Source: G023898405 sp964368985
GTDB lineage: Bacteria; Myxococcota; UBA727; JABDBI01
Direction: 5' to 3'
Length of the DNA stretch: 18,406 bases
Assembly (NCBI GenBank): GCA_964368985.1
Contig: CAYJDW010000053.1
Coordinates: 1-18,406, forward strand
This document shows, one piece after another, positions 1 to 7,184 of the stretch; the stretch's first letter is position 1; each line of letters starts with the position of its first letter. The notes under the pieces were generated by a model, which saw only the letters and a list, made by a program, of their open reading frames with translations, was not told where the DNA came from and did no database searches. The position numbers and the translations under genes are program-made.

Positions 1-1
1 A

Positions 2-283
2 ATTCATCCCACCTCGTTAACTCGGTTTAGGAATCGGATTGGCGACGACGGATGCGAGCTTTTGCTGCAAGAGACCATTAATGTTGGCTTAAAAACTGAT
101 GTGGTAAAGACGAGCGAGATTGCTAAAATAAATGTGGATACCACGGTGCAACCCAAAGCGATCAAATATCCAACCGATTCTTCGCTTCATCATCAATGCA
201 GAAATAATCTGGTAAAGCTCTGTAAAAGGCATGGAATAGTGCTAAGACAGACCTTTTCACGTCTTTCTAAAATAATCATTTAA
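2..283 (+). pseudogene. IS5-family transposase, internal fragment
   Basis: The frame is open from the window edge (it continues off the left end) to a stop at 281-283. The translation contains the segment TSLTRFRNRIGDDG followed by VDTTVQPKAIKYPTDSSL and LVKLCKRHGI, which is the hallmark region of IS5-type DDE transposases (DDE_Tnp_1). The Asp of VDTT would be the first catalytic acidic residue. Family members continue well beyond this point, but here the frame ends at LSKIII and no later DDE residues follow, so the copy is truncated at its 3' end and cannot be active. No terminal inverted repeat is recognisable downstream. What lies to the left of the window is unknown. Confidence 0.8.
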
Positions 284-391
284 GCGTATGATTAAGTTAA
301 ATTTATGTAAAATTAATTAAGGCAGCTTATGCGGCTTATTGATATACATAATTAGTGGGTTTAAATTTTTAAATAATATGGATGTATTACT

Positions 392-1672
392 ATGCGAATA
401 TGTTTATTTTTTCTGATAGTGCTATCAAATTTTAGGCCAGGTTTTGCAGAAATTTTTAGCTCTGATGAGCGCAATGAACTAAGAAGTTTAATAAATAATA
501 GTCCATTGAAAGAGATTATATCAGGTGTGCAAAATATATTAAATAATATGAAGGAAAGAGTGGGAAATAAAAAACCTGAAATCATAAAAAAATTAGATCT
601 GCTGAGCCAGCAAAGCGAGCCAGGGGATAATTTTTACGAACGCTATGGTAGTGTGGCAGGAAATGAATATTTCCAAATGTATTATCGTGAATTTATCGAA
701 CCAGTATTAAGTGAGTTTTTGACGATTATAAGTACCGGTACGATTTTGGAAGAGCATCGACCGCAACTGTACTACGGCATAGTAAAATGGCTTGGTCAAG
801 AAAGAGCTTTGGTCGCTTATAAGACTTCGACAATAAATGCAGATCAATTCGGTCATTTATTAAATGATGAATATTTAATGGATCCGGTATTTCATGATTC
901 CTTCCCTAACTGGAATCAAGCATTTCGTTTAGCAGTGCTTGAGGATATAAAAAATAACTGGGAAAAACTTAATAAAATAATTATAAAAAATGAGCAAAAA
1001 GATTTTGTTTATCCTGTCAAAATTGACGCCCTGCCGAAAGAGGAATCATTTTTATATCGAAACAAAAAGTTTAAGTACGGTTTTAAGTGTATTGAATTTA
1101 ATGATCAATCTTGGGGAATGTGTAATAAACTCAAGTGGTATATTACTATTATTGACCCTTCCGAGGATCCTTTGCATGTATGGATAACTCTCGAGATATA
1201 TTCTTATAAAGCTTTTCAATACACAACTTTCGCTGAATTTCAGAATGCGTTGCTTGCGACTGACAAGGATAAGTCTCGCAGTATTGGTATTGAGGTAGTT
1301 CACCCCTTGTATGCAGCCATAGGTAATCGCTCTCCTGAAGATTCCACGAAAGAAGTAGAAAAGTTGGTAACCCATGGTTTAACAACTATTCTGTCAGAAA
1401 CACCTCTCAGTGAAGATCGCCTTAAAGAAGAATTGGCTAAACTGCTGCGTTTCTTTAGTGTTACGAGCACCTTCCGAAGAGGTCAAGCTGCTATCACTGA
1501 CTGGTTGCTAAAATCCTTAGCGAGAGCCCGCGGTTATGAATTGACCTTTTCTGACAAATGGCGAGGCCCTAATTTTCCAAATCCTGATATGCATGCATTA
1601 ATGGAATTCGATATCGAAACCTTGATTCGAAATTTTAAAGCTAATACTGAACTTAAGCCTACGGGAAGATAA
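392..1672 (+). CDS. Exported protein of unknown function, 426 aa
   Basis: The product begins with MRICLFFLIVLSNFRPGFA, a short basic start, hydrophobic core and probable cleavage after GFA, so it should leave the cytoplasm by Sec. The mature part is mixed helical and charged with no membrane segment. The C-terminal 60 residues or so (about 353-412) contain FRRGQAAITDWLLKSLA, which recalls, from memory and at low confidence, an RG-[S/Q]-A-x-I helix motif seen in some bacterial effector and ankyrin-type proteins. No enzyme family is recognised. The ATG at 392 is chosen because it gives the signal peptide; the ribosome-binding site is weak. The gene stands alone on the plus strand, and broken minus-strand genes follow its stop. 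Confidence 0.82.
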   Translation: MRICLFFLIVLSNFRPGFAEIFSSDERNELRSLINNSPLKEIISGVQNILNNMKERVGNKKPEIIKKLDLLSQQSEPGDNFYERYGSVAGNEYFQMYYREFIEPVLSEFLTIISTGTILEEHRPQLYYGIVKWLGQERALVAYKTSTINADQFGHLLNDEYLMDPVFHDSFPNWNQAFRLAVLEDIKNNWEKLNKIIIKNEQKDFVYPVKIDALPKEESFLYRNKKFKYGFKCIEFNDQSWGMCNKLKWYITIIDPSEDPLHVWITLEIYSYKAFQYTTFAEFQNALLATDKDKSRSIGIEVVHPLYAAIGNRSPEDSTKEVEKLVTHGLTTILSETPLSEDRLKEELAKLLRFFSVTSTFRRGQAAITDWLLKSLARARGYELTFSDKWRGPNFPNPDMHALMEFDIETLIRNFKANTELKPTGR

Positions 1673-1783
1673 TAAAATCGAAGTCGCCCTGAGTAGAGAA
1701 ACTATAAAGGCCCTTTTTGCCCGATTGGCGTGTACCTGGGTGATTGTGGGCCGCTATTACTTGGCGAATTCGAGGTATTTTAC

Positions 1784-1969
1784 TTATTGGTAGGTGCCAG
1801 TCACAGTTGTCTGTGATCCCAATTCCCAATTGGCCCCGTCGAAGTTGCCACCCCATACCGAGACTTCCCCTCTGTCATCAAGGGCTAGCACCTTAGCACG
1901 CTCTTGATTGGAAAGGGTGAAGTAGTGACGGTGTTTTGCCAATTTTGGAAATATGCTTTCATCGAGACA
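1784..1969 (-). pseudogene. RCC1-repeat-like fragment
   Basis: About 60 residues are readable, including KVLALDDRGEVSVWGGNFDG. This fits the RCC1 pattern of a hydrophobic strand, a D-x-G turn and VWG followed by glycine-rich residues. RCC1 propellers need about seven such blades; one is left here. Upstream the same frame runs on as non-convincing sequence that overlaps the 1995-2552 gene; downstream it stops at 1784, and other frames carry only short stretches. I read it as the remnant of a larger repeat protein. Chance resemblance is possible because only one blade is visible. Confidence 0.4.
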
Positions 1970-1994
1970 ATCAATCATAAGCAGTAGGGCTAGT

Positions 1995-2552
1995 TCAGAT
2001 TGTATTCCTGTAAGCAATGGAATATTTAATAGCGTAGCGAGTTGCATCTTTAAAATCAGAAAAACCTTTACCATATACCGCAGTATAATCTTCGGCAGTA
2101 GTGATAATAATTTCATTTTTTATGATTGCTTCAAAAAACAGTATTGTTGCAAATAAACAGCTATATAAATTTTTTTGAAGATAAATGCGTAAATTTATGG
2201 AAGTGATAAGGAATGGAATTTCTTTATTTTTAAGTGCATTTATCACGCTAAATAAATTATTATTTATATTTTTAGTTCTAAATCCGCAGGGTTGGGCGGG
2301 TAAACTGAGACCCATGGTATCAAAAATATAGGCGATTATTGTTCCTTCTTCATTCTTTTTTAAGACAAGTCCACTGGAATGTCTTTTGCTGAGGTCAAGC
2401 TGCAATAAAAGGGCTACAGCTTGTTGGTCAGCGAGCGTGGCTAAGTGGTCTAGTTCTTTTTCAAAATCTTCGTTGCCTTCATATACTTTAGCTACTATAT
2501 CCCGTGATTGCCCATACAACCTGTTAGGCATGGGTAAATGGGAAAAATCCAA
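1995..2552 (-). CDS. Candidate clan CE cysteine protease/acetyltransferase-like protein, 5'-truncated
   Basis: The frame encodes 185 residues. The arrangement KRHSSGLVLKK (His58), IIAYIFDTMG (Asp78) and LQKNLYSCLFATILFF (Gln126, Cys132) matches in order and spacing the His-Asp/Glu-Gln-Cys layout of clan CE enzymes (ULP1/SENP deubiquitinase-type and YopJ-type). This is pattern recognition only. There is no signal peptide: the only available starts, TTG at 2552 and ATG at residue 8, lie inside the 60-bp repeat at 2521-2578, so the true 5' end has been replaced or lost. Remnants that may belong to the original N-terminus lie beyond the repeat at 2579-2694. The C-terminus ends next to the RCC1-like scrap. 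It could be a decaying effector gene. Confidence 0.5.
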   Translation of the reverse strand: MDFSHLPMPNRLYGQSRDIVAKVYEGNEDFEKELDHLATLADQQAVALLLQLDLSKRHSSGLVLKKNEEGTIIAYIFDTMGLSLPAQPCGFRTKNINNNLFSVINALKNKEIPFLITSINLRIYLQKNLYSCLFATILFFEAIIKNEIIITTAEDYTAVYGKGFSDFKDATRYAIKYSIAYRNTI

Positions 2553-2578
2553 AAAGGCCAGTTATGCTTCCTATCCTC
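2521..2578 (+). repeat. 60-bp right-end module, diverged copy
   Basis: This stretch runs from CTGTTAGGCATGGG to GCTTCCTATCCTC and matches the right-hand part of the 209-bp repeats at 14770 and 17903 with about two substitutions (TAAATGG for TAGATGG, CAGTTATG for CATTTATG). The left 150 bp of the long form is absent. It lies within minus-strand coding remnants and supplies the apparent start of the 1995-2552 gene and the stop of the 2524-2694 frame. Confidence 0.85.
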
Positions 2579-2694
2579 CGGCCAGGCATGCTATCTTGCC
2601 CACGGGACAGTCGCTCAAAGTCTTTAACAAAAATATTATTGATTTCCAACACGGCATCTCGGTAGATGGGATTTTTCAAAAATTGGCGGTTATG
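2524..2694 (-). pseudogene. Unidentified coding remnant reading into the 60-bp repeat
   Basis: An open frame without a proper start encodes about 56 residues, including FLKNPIYRDAVLEINNIFV and KDFERLSRGQDSMPGR, then enters the repeat and stops there (ending GLFGFFPFTHA). The part outside the repeat has protein-like composition. It may be the N-terminal part of the gene now starting at 2552, separated from it by the repeat, but the two pieces are not obviously continuous. No family is recognised. Confidence 0.3.
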
Positions 2695-2877
2695 TTACTT
2701 AGACTCTGGTTGGCTTACTAGCGCCGCTAACCTTAGAAATTGTCAATTTTAAATTGAACAATAATGTGAGCGCAATTTGAACAGCGGGCACATTCAGGAA
2801 AAACTCTAATTAGTAGGCTGTTCCAAAAGATAATGAAAACTGAACCTTAGAAGAAATCGAGACCTTGCGAAATTTAC

Positions 2878-2904
2878 AAGGCCCAGGGGAAACGTTTGGG
2901 CTTT
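2878..2904 (-). terminator. Hairpin downstream of the methyltransferase-like gene
   Basis: AAGGCCCA (2878-2885) can pair with TGGGCTTT (2897-2904) around an 11-nt loop, eight pairs including one G-U. It lies 35 bp after the minus-strand stop at 2939. Only a short, interrupted T stretch follows on the minus strand, so an intrinsic terminator is plausible but not certain. The rest of 2695-2938 shows no gene. Confidence 0.4.
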
Positions 2905-2938
2905 AATCTCCAGAAATGGCGTTTATATTATTTAACTC

Positions 2939-3985
2939 TCATTCACTTGACTTCACGAAACGCCCGAGGGGTAATTTTTCGCCCCCTTCTACCTCCCTAA
3001 ACTCCAGCGGAGTAAAGCCTCTTTCTCTCAAAAAAGTTTCGGTTTTTTTACTTACCACGCCGACATTTCTTGAAGCATTGGTTGACAATACAAGTTGGCC
3101 ACCGGGTTTTAGAAGCTCTAATATTTTTTCGAGTGTTCCAGGGGAAAAAATAGCGGCATCTGATTCATTGCTTGCATCTTCAATCAATGAAAGTCGGCCT
3201 CTAAACTTGCTGAGAAGCACATCAAGAAAATCGGAGTCATTAATATCCATAATAAGGTCAGGAGATACCAGGGGCGATAGATCGAGAGTTAAGGCATTTT
3301 TATAAGGGCTTATTGAATAAATACCATGTCTTCCGCGATGCCCCCCCGCAATGATGAGCGTGGTAATTTGAGCCGGGTCGCGGTTGGCTAAAAATTCTTC
3401 TAACTTTTCGTGAGGATTATAATCAAAATTCGAGTTTTCTTTTAAGAAACCAAGCTCTTTCAATTGGGTTATCAGCTTCGAGATTTCCTCCAGAGGATAT
3501 TCACCAAAAATGCGTTTTGATTCCTCCTCCGAATAAAAACCCTTGTACTGTTGGCCTACGCCGTGGATATGGTAAAAAAAACCATCAAATAAGTTAGTAG
3601 CGAATCGCCCTTTCTCTCGAATCTCATTATTTATCTGGTCGAAATAGGGCTTAAAATGGTCAAGTTCCATTTTTGCCAACATATCTAGATGAGGTTTTAT
3701 GAGTTTTTTCGTGTCTTCATCAAGAATTCCTAAATATATCTTTTTCATGAGCTCTAGCTCGCCAAATTCATCTAAATAATCCTTAAAATCCTGTCGGTCA
3801 TAAGTCTTTGAATATTCAATGAAGATTTTTTTGATTTCTTCGGGAAGAAATGTGCTTTTCTCAATAATATATTGAGCATCTTTTAAGTGGGCAAAATCGT
3901 ACACGCCTGCAGCATTTAAAAAAGGAATATAAATTATAGATAAAAATGCTGCAAATATTGCAGTAAACAATCTATTAACACACAT
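2939..3985 (-). CDS. Exported SAM-dependent methyltransferase-like protein, 348 aa
   Basis: The N-terminus, MCVNRLFTAIFAAFLSIIYI followed by PFLNA, is a Sec signal peptide with probable cleavage after LNA. Residues 30-205 are helical and charged. From about 208 the sequence fits a class I Rossmann methyltransferase: TTLIIAGGHRGRHG (motif I, about 208-221), ALTLDLSP (acidic end of strand 2, about 231-238), PDLIMDIND, and LLKPGGQLVLSTN (about 291-303, the usual post-motif III strand). The motif I glycines are G-G-H-R-G rather than the classic GxGxG. AGAGG lies six bases before the ATG. An exported methyltransferase has no SAM supply in the periplasm, so action inside a host cell or loss of activity are the obvious explanations; both are inference. 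Neighbouring genes are independent. Confidence 0.75.
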   Translation of the reverse strand: MCVNRLFTAIFAAFLSIIYIPFLNAAGVYDFAHLKDAQYIIEKSTFLPEEIKKIFIEYSKTYDRQDFKDYLDEFGELELMKKIYLGILDEDTKKLIKPHLDMLAKMELDHFKPYFDQINNEIREKGRFATNLFDGFFYHIHGVGQQYKGFYSEEESKRIFGEYPLEEISKLITQLKELGFLKENSNFDYNPHEKLEEFLANRDPAQITTLIIAGGHRGRHGIYSISPYKNALTLDLSPLVSPDLIMDINDSDFLDVLLSKFRGRLSLIEDASNESDAAIFSPGTLEKILELLKPGGQLVLSTNASRNVGVVSKKTETFLRERGFTPLEFREVEGGEKLPLGRFVKSSE

Positions 3986-4099
3986 AAATACCTCTCAAAA
4001 CTAAATATAATAACTCGGTAATCATAGTTCAGTAAAAAAATTAAGCCATATATCAATAAATTACGGGCAATAGGCTAACAGTCTGTCGGGTATTCATAT

Positions 4100-4173
4100 C
4101 GGTCCTTGTGGTAATTGGCCTGAAATCATGATTTTGTCAGTCTTTGTGCCATGAAAATGACTTTGGTCCCAGG
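4100..4173 (+). repeat. Diverged copy of the left part of the 209-bp repeat
   Basis: From CGGTCCTTGTGG through AAATCATGATTTT to ATGACTTTGGTCCCAGG the stretch follows the first 75 bp or so of the repeats at 14770 and 17903 (CGGTCCTTGGTGG, AAATCATGATTTTT, ATGACTTGGGCCCTGG) with many substitutions and small gaps. It begins at the same left border as the intact copies and has no right-hand module. It is an older, decayed relic in the gap between two minus-strand genes. Confidence 0.6.
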
Positions 4174-4203
4174 CTCAACTGGGTTAAATAAGAATAAATC
4201 TTG

Positions 4204-4243
4204 GTGCTTCACCCGATCCATGCCAGTAATCTGGGGGAAGCAC
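4204..4243 (-). terminator. Stem-loop downstream of the coiled-coil/LRR gene
   Basis: GTGCTTC-A-CCC (4204-4214) pairs with GGG-G-GAAGCAC (4233-4243), ten pairs with one A-G mismatch and an 18-nt loop, just after the minus-strand stop at 4256. The long loop and lack of a clean T-run make it an uncertain terminator. A smaller hairpin, CCCAG/CTGGG, lies at 4168-4183. Confidence 0.35.
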
Positions 4244-4255
4244 TTTGGTTAAAAG

Positions 4256-5224
4256 TTAGCGCATGATAACCAAACCAGGTAGTTCAGTTTTTAGTTGTTC
4301 TATATAGGCCGAAGATATTGGTAAATAAATATTATCTTTTTCCGCTCCAGGATCATAAACTATTTTAGTGTTGGTTAAATTGATTGTTTTGAGATTTTTA
4401 TAGCTAAAAATATCTTCCAATGCAGCTTTAGGCATAGTCATATTTGAAAGGTCTAAATTCTCGATGCTTTGGGGGAGGTTGCTAAGTCGCGCTGCCCAGA
4501 CTCTCGATAAGGTGTAGGTCTTCAACTTTTCAAAACTTTTCAACATGTCAGGAGAAAAGTTCCCGCCAATCTGGGTAAAACTAATTAACTGCTTGGAAAG
4601 TTGGGACATAATGGGTTGAATTGCGTCTGAGTAATAATATGATTGGCTATCTAAAGTGAAATGTGAAATATCAGGATGTTCTTTAAGGAAAGTCACTATT
4701 GATGCGATATCTTCATTGGAATATTGAAAATCCCATTTTAGGATTGCATGCGTGTTATCGCTCGTCACGGAATCATAAAACGCTTTTAAATTCTCTTGTT
4801 TTTGGCTTAGCAACTTTTGTGTATATTCCTCTCTAATTTTTTGAGATTGTTGTTCATATTTTAATCTATCTGCTTCGCGCCGTTCCTGTTCGATCAATTT
4901 AGCCAGGAGAGTTTTTAGCGTATTTGTCAATTTTATGGCTGCCGGCTTGGTCTTTCCTAGATTAACTGCTTCGTTTTGAGCGATTTCAAGGGCTTTTTCT
5001 AAGGATTCTTTATCTGCAATAGTATTGCTTGAAATAAGACCTTCTAATTGCTGAATGATTTTTTCCCTGATGCTGCTCTTCTCAATATTCTTAAGCCCTT
5101 TTTCACTTTTCACTCGTTCTAAAAGTTGTTGGATTTCCTCCAAGGGTCGCCTAACATCTTCAGCTAGAAGAGGAGCCCCAAATATAATAATAGTACTGAA
5201 TATATAGATGAAAAACTTTCTCAT
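4256..5224 (-). CDS. Exported coiled-coil and leucine-rich protein, 322 aa
   Basis: The start MRKFFIYIFSTIIIFGAPLL followed by AEDV is a clear signal peptide with cleavage likely at LLA|ED. Residues 25-160 are rich in Glu, Lys and Gln in heptad-like order (for example LIEQERREADRLKYEQQSQK), which predicts a coiled coil. Residues about 165-290 show degenerate leucine-rich repeats, best seen in LPQSIENLDLSNMTM and YKNLKTINLTNTKI. LRR proteins usually bind other proteins; no catalytic domain is visible. AGGT sits seven bases upstream of the ATG. The gene is a singleton, and the same exported-plus-LRR design recurs in the large gene at 15013-17586. A host-interaction role is an inference from architecture. 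Confidence 0.8.
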   Translation of the reverse strand: MRKFFIYIFSTIIIFGAPLLAEDVRRPLEEIQQLLERVKSEKGLKNIEKSSIREKIIQQLEGLISSNTIADKESLEKALEIAQNEAVNLGKTKPAAIKLTNTLKTLLAKLIEQERREADRLKYEQQSQKIREEYTQKLLSQKQENLKAFYDSVTSDNTHAILKWDFQYSNEDIASIVTFLKEHPDISHFTLDSQSYYYSDAIQPIMSQLSKQLISFTQIGGNFSPDMLKSFEKLKTYTLSRVWAARLSNLPQSIENLDLSNMTMPKAALEDIFSYKNLKTINLTNTKIVYDPGAEKDNIYLPISSAYIEQLKTELPGLVIMR

Positions 5225-5422
5225 AAAATTACCTATTTAATTGCATTATAACTTAACTAGTGCATATTCTAGGATAACAAGTTAAAGAGTGTTTTTCACT
5301 GTTTAAGATCATGGTATAGAACAAGTATTCAACATGCTAGGCCTTGGCAAGTTGGCTTTTTCAAAAATTGACGTTTAGGTTATTCACACTCCAGGCTTTG
5401 GAAACACTATTTGACCGGTTCT

Positions 5423-5446
5423 AATTTGGTCAGAAATGACCAAATT
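5423..5446. other. Perfect 10-bp inverted repeat with GAAA loop
   Basis: AATTTGGTCA (5423-5432) and TGACCAAATT (5437-5446) are exact complements around GAAA, a GNRA-type tetraloop. The stem extends by about three pairs past a bulged T. It lies in the 244-bp gap 5225-5468, about 200 bp upstream of the minus-strand start at 5224 and 23 bp left of a long repeat copy. No T-run follows on either strand, so it is not a standard terminator; it could be an operator or an RNA hairpin. Confidence 0.6.
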
Positions 5447-5468
5447 GAAATAATCTTTGGAATACATT

Positions 5469-5626
5469 CCGGTAAGATGACTTGGGCCCTGGTTTTACTA
5501 GCGAAACCGAGCCCATAAGCGATATTATGTCAACTTTTTCAGCAATCGATTATTGTTTTGGCCCCAACTGTTAGGCATGGGTAGATGGGAAAAATCCAAA
5601 AAGGCCATTTATGCTTCCTATCCTCT
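5469..5626 (+). repeat. Internally deleted copy of the 209-bp repeat
   Basis: It starts with the same CCGGT border as the full copies, then lacks about 50 bp and resumes at AAGATGACTTGGGCCC, matching the full copies base for base from there to CCTATCCTCT. The short gap with both borders kept shows that the element is a defined unit of about 209 bp. Its right end cuts into a minus-strand gene at 5618-5725. Confidence 0.9.
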
Positions 5627-5725
5627 AAACTCCTCTAGCGCTCTATTTGCCTCTGGAGTAAAGGGGAAACTCAAGGAACTTAAGGACGTGAAAAGTAGAA
5701 ATACTGCAGATAAATAATTAAACAT
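5618..5725 (-). pseudogene. 5' end of an exported-protein gene, cut by the repeat
   Basis: ATG at 5725 is preceded by a strong AGGAG five bases upstream. The product, 35 residues, starts MFNYLSAVFLLFTSLSSLSF with a typical signal peptide, goes on as PFTPEANRALEEF and meets a stop (TAG at 5618-5620) within the right end of the repeat. The good start signals and signal peptide followed by abrupt loss of frame show a once-functional gene truncated at the repeat border. Its 3' part is not found in the window. Confidence 0.6.
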
Positions 5726-5802
5726 ATGAACTCCTGATAAATAAAAAGTTAAATGATTGGTGAATATTAAATGATTTAAAATAGTTAAATAATTTAGCGC
5801 TA

Positions 5803-6324
5803 TTATATTGCTTTTCGGTAGCCATCGCCATTGAAGTTCGTATAATCAAAAAATACGTAATACTGCTTAATTCCATTTGGATAACGAAGAATTATTTTCC
5901 AAATTTTTCCATAAAAATTTCTCTGCTCAGCGGGCAAATAATCCGCTGCTCTTGAATTATATTTTTTCAGTTTGAAAGTATATAATATTTCATCGTCAAA
6001 GAAAATTGTTCCTGCTTTAGTTGTTCTTGACTTATTAAAAGAATACCCGGCAGGACAATATTGTTTAAAAAAATCAGCAGCATACTTATTGTTAACTTGA
6101 TAAAACGAGCCAATGGATACTGGTGATAATAATTTGCTGTCGGCATAGATGTATGGAATTGTACCCGCATCTCGTTTATTCAAGAATTCTTTAATAGTTT
6201 CTTTAAATTCATTAGGAATGGATGGTGGCGTATGCCTAATGTGTATTGCCAAAATTGCTGAAGAATATTGCATAACGCAGAAGCAAAGAAGAAAAAATGT
6301 AGAGCATTTGAATTTATTCGTCAT
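5803..6324 (-). CDS. Small exported protein of unknown function, 173 aa
   Basis: Translation from the ATG at 6324 gives MTNKFKCSTFFLLCFCVMQY followed by SSAILA, a signal peptide with cleavage likely after ILA. This start is preferred over the ATG seven codons upstream because AAGG lies about eight bases before it. The mature part of about 145 residues is rich in Tyr, Phe and Lys (IPYIYADSKLLSPVSIGSFY, WKIILRYPNGIKQYYVFFDY) and looks like a compact beta-rich domain with a single Cys (QYCPAGY). No family is recognised and no partner gene adjoins it. The stop is near the 5' side of the truncated gene at 5725. Confidence 0.72.
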   Translation of the reverse strand: MTNKFKCSTFFLLCFCVMQYSSAILAIHIRHTPPSIPNEFKETIKEFLNKRDAGTIPYIYADSKLLSPVSIGSFYQVNNKYAADFFKQYCPAGYSFNKSRTTKAGTIFFDDEILYTFKLKKYNSRAADYLPAEQRNFYGKIWKIILRYPNGIKQYYVFFDYTNFNGDGYRKAI

Positions 6325-6692
6325 AAAGAATACCTTAAGTGTCATTTTGAAGAAAATAATACGATTTTTAAAATTAATAAATTTACTCAGCTAATTTTAT
6401 GAAGTTTTGATGAAATAATTGAACTCAAGTTCTCAAAAGTTAGCCAATTGGATCTATGTCATATTTTTTAAAAATTACTAGATATTGCTGAGCCAAAAAA
6501 TAAAATCTGTCTTAGTTGTATTGTATTTATTACATCCTCTAATAAAATTAGGTATATGGGGAGTTTTATCGGTATTGTGAGGTAATTTAAAGGCTTAAAA
6601 TGGTGTAAAAAACGGCGTAATCATTGTTGTAAATATTTTTTTTATGGTTGTATTTGTATGCTGATAGATATGCATCTGCACATATACGAGCT
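6325..6692. other. AT-rich intergenic region
   Basis: No convincing gene is present. The part next to 6324 would hold the promoter of the minus-strand gene (TATTAT-like hexamers in AT-rich sequence, no clear -35). A small inverted repeat, GAACT-CA-AGTTC, lies at 6421-6432. Confidence 0.5.
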
Positions 6693-7022
6693 CTATCGAT
6701 GATCTGAATCCGCCCGAGCACTTTTCGGAATATATTCAATAAATAGCTCCGAACGATCCTCAATAATGTTGTTATTTTTGACGACAAATTCAACCTTAAA
6801 AGTTTGTCGCGTAAAAGGCTCTTTTTTGAACCCAATATCAACAAGCATGTGGCTATTTGTTCCAGACTTAGGCGTCAGAGAAAAATTTGGCGGACTTATG
6901 AGAATATTGTCGTCATACACTCGACCTTCGACTTCGGCAGCGACATCGCCAATATTTTGCACCAAGACTTTTTCGGAATTAACAATATTGCGGGTGAAAA
7001 TGAGATAGGACTTATCCGGTCC
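6693..7022 (-). pseudogene. Ig-like/pilus-chaperone-like C-terminal fragment
   Basis: The open frame runs from a stop at 7023-7025 to the stop at 6693 and reads about 109 residues with no good start (the GTG at 6965 has no ribosome-binding site). Segments such as SYLIFTRNIVNSEKVLVQNI, NILISPPNFSLTPKSGTNSH and FKVEFVVKNNN give alternating beta strands resembling the Ig-like folds of periplasmic pilus-assembly chaperones or other surface beta-sandwich proteins. Where the N-terminal strands should be, IS110-associated sequence begins, so insertion of that element probably removed the 5' half. The family assignment is tentative. Confidence 0.4.
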
Positions 7023-7184
7023 TTAGGACTAAGATCCTGTCACCAAGATTAGCAGCTTGCCTTTAATTTGTATCAGATCGAACGGTATCTTAGGCCTCTT
7101 AGCTGAATAAGAAGAGCCTGTATTCACAAGGTTGAACGACACAAATTTTCACCCAAGCAAAGTTAACTTTGAGGGAAATCTATC
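7023..7184 (+). other. Probable non-coding 5' end of an IS110-type element
   Basis: This is the gap between the broken gene to the left and the IS110 transposase start. It holds a stem-loop, AGGC-(C)-TCTT (7092-7100) with AAGAGCCT (7112-7119) and an 11-nt loop, and a short CTTAG/CTAAG dyad near 7023. In IS110-group elements the non-coding end next to the transposase encodes the bridge RNA. This stretch is in the right place for one, but its loops cannot be assigned from one sequence and the exact left border is not visible. Confidence 0.35.

Noticed and set aside
1659..1856. Minus-strand frame containing HNHPG, resembling a JAB/MPN-type H-x-H motif.
   Set aside because: The other JAB residues (Glu before, S-x7-D after) are absent and the frame is short and overlaps the RCC1-like scrap.
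2524..2530. GTTAGGC in the 60-bp module matches the integron attC core (GTTRRRY), and copies share one orientation as in cassette arrays.
   Set aside because: Homology among copies begins at this heptamer and runs to its right, opposite to attC sites; no paired R''/L boxes or cassette-like gene orientation is seen, and no integrase is present.
2386..2721. Plus-strand frame of 111 codons running through the 60-bp module.
   Set aside because: Its left half is antisense to the CE-like gene; only the module part is of interest and is treated with the repeats.
6587..6844. Minus-strand frame of 85 codons.
   Set aside because: It overlaps the more protein-like Ig/chaperone-like remnant in another frame, has no ribosome-binding site and is unlike any family I know.
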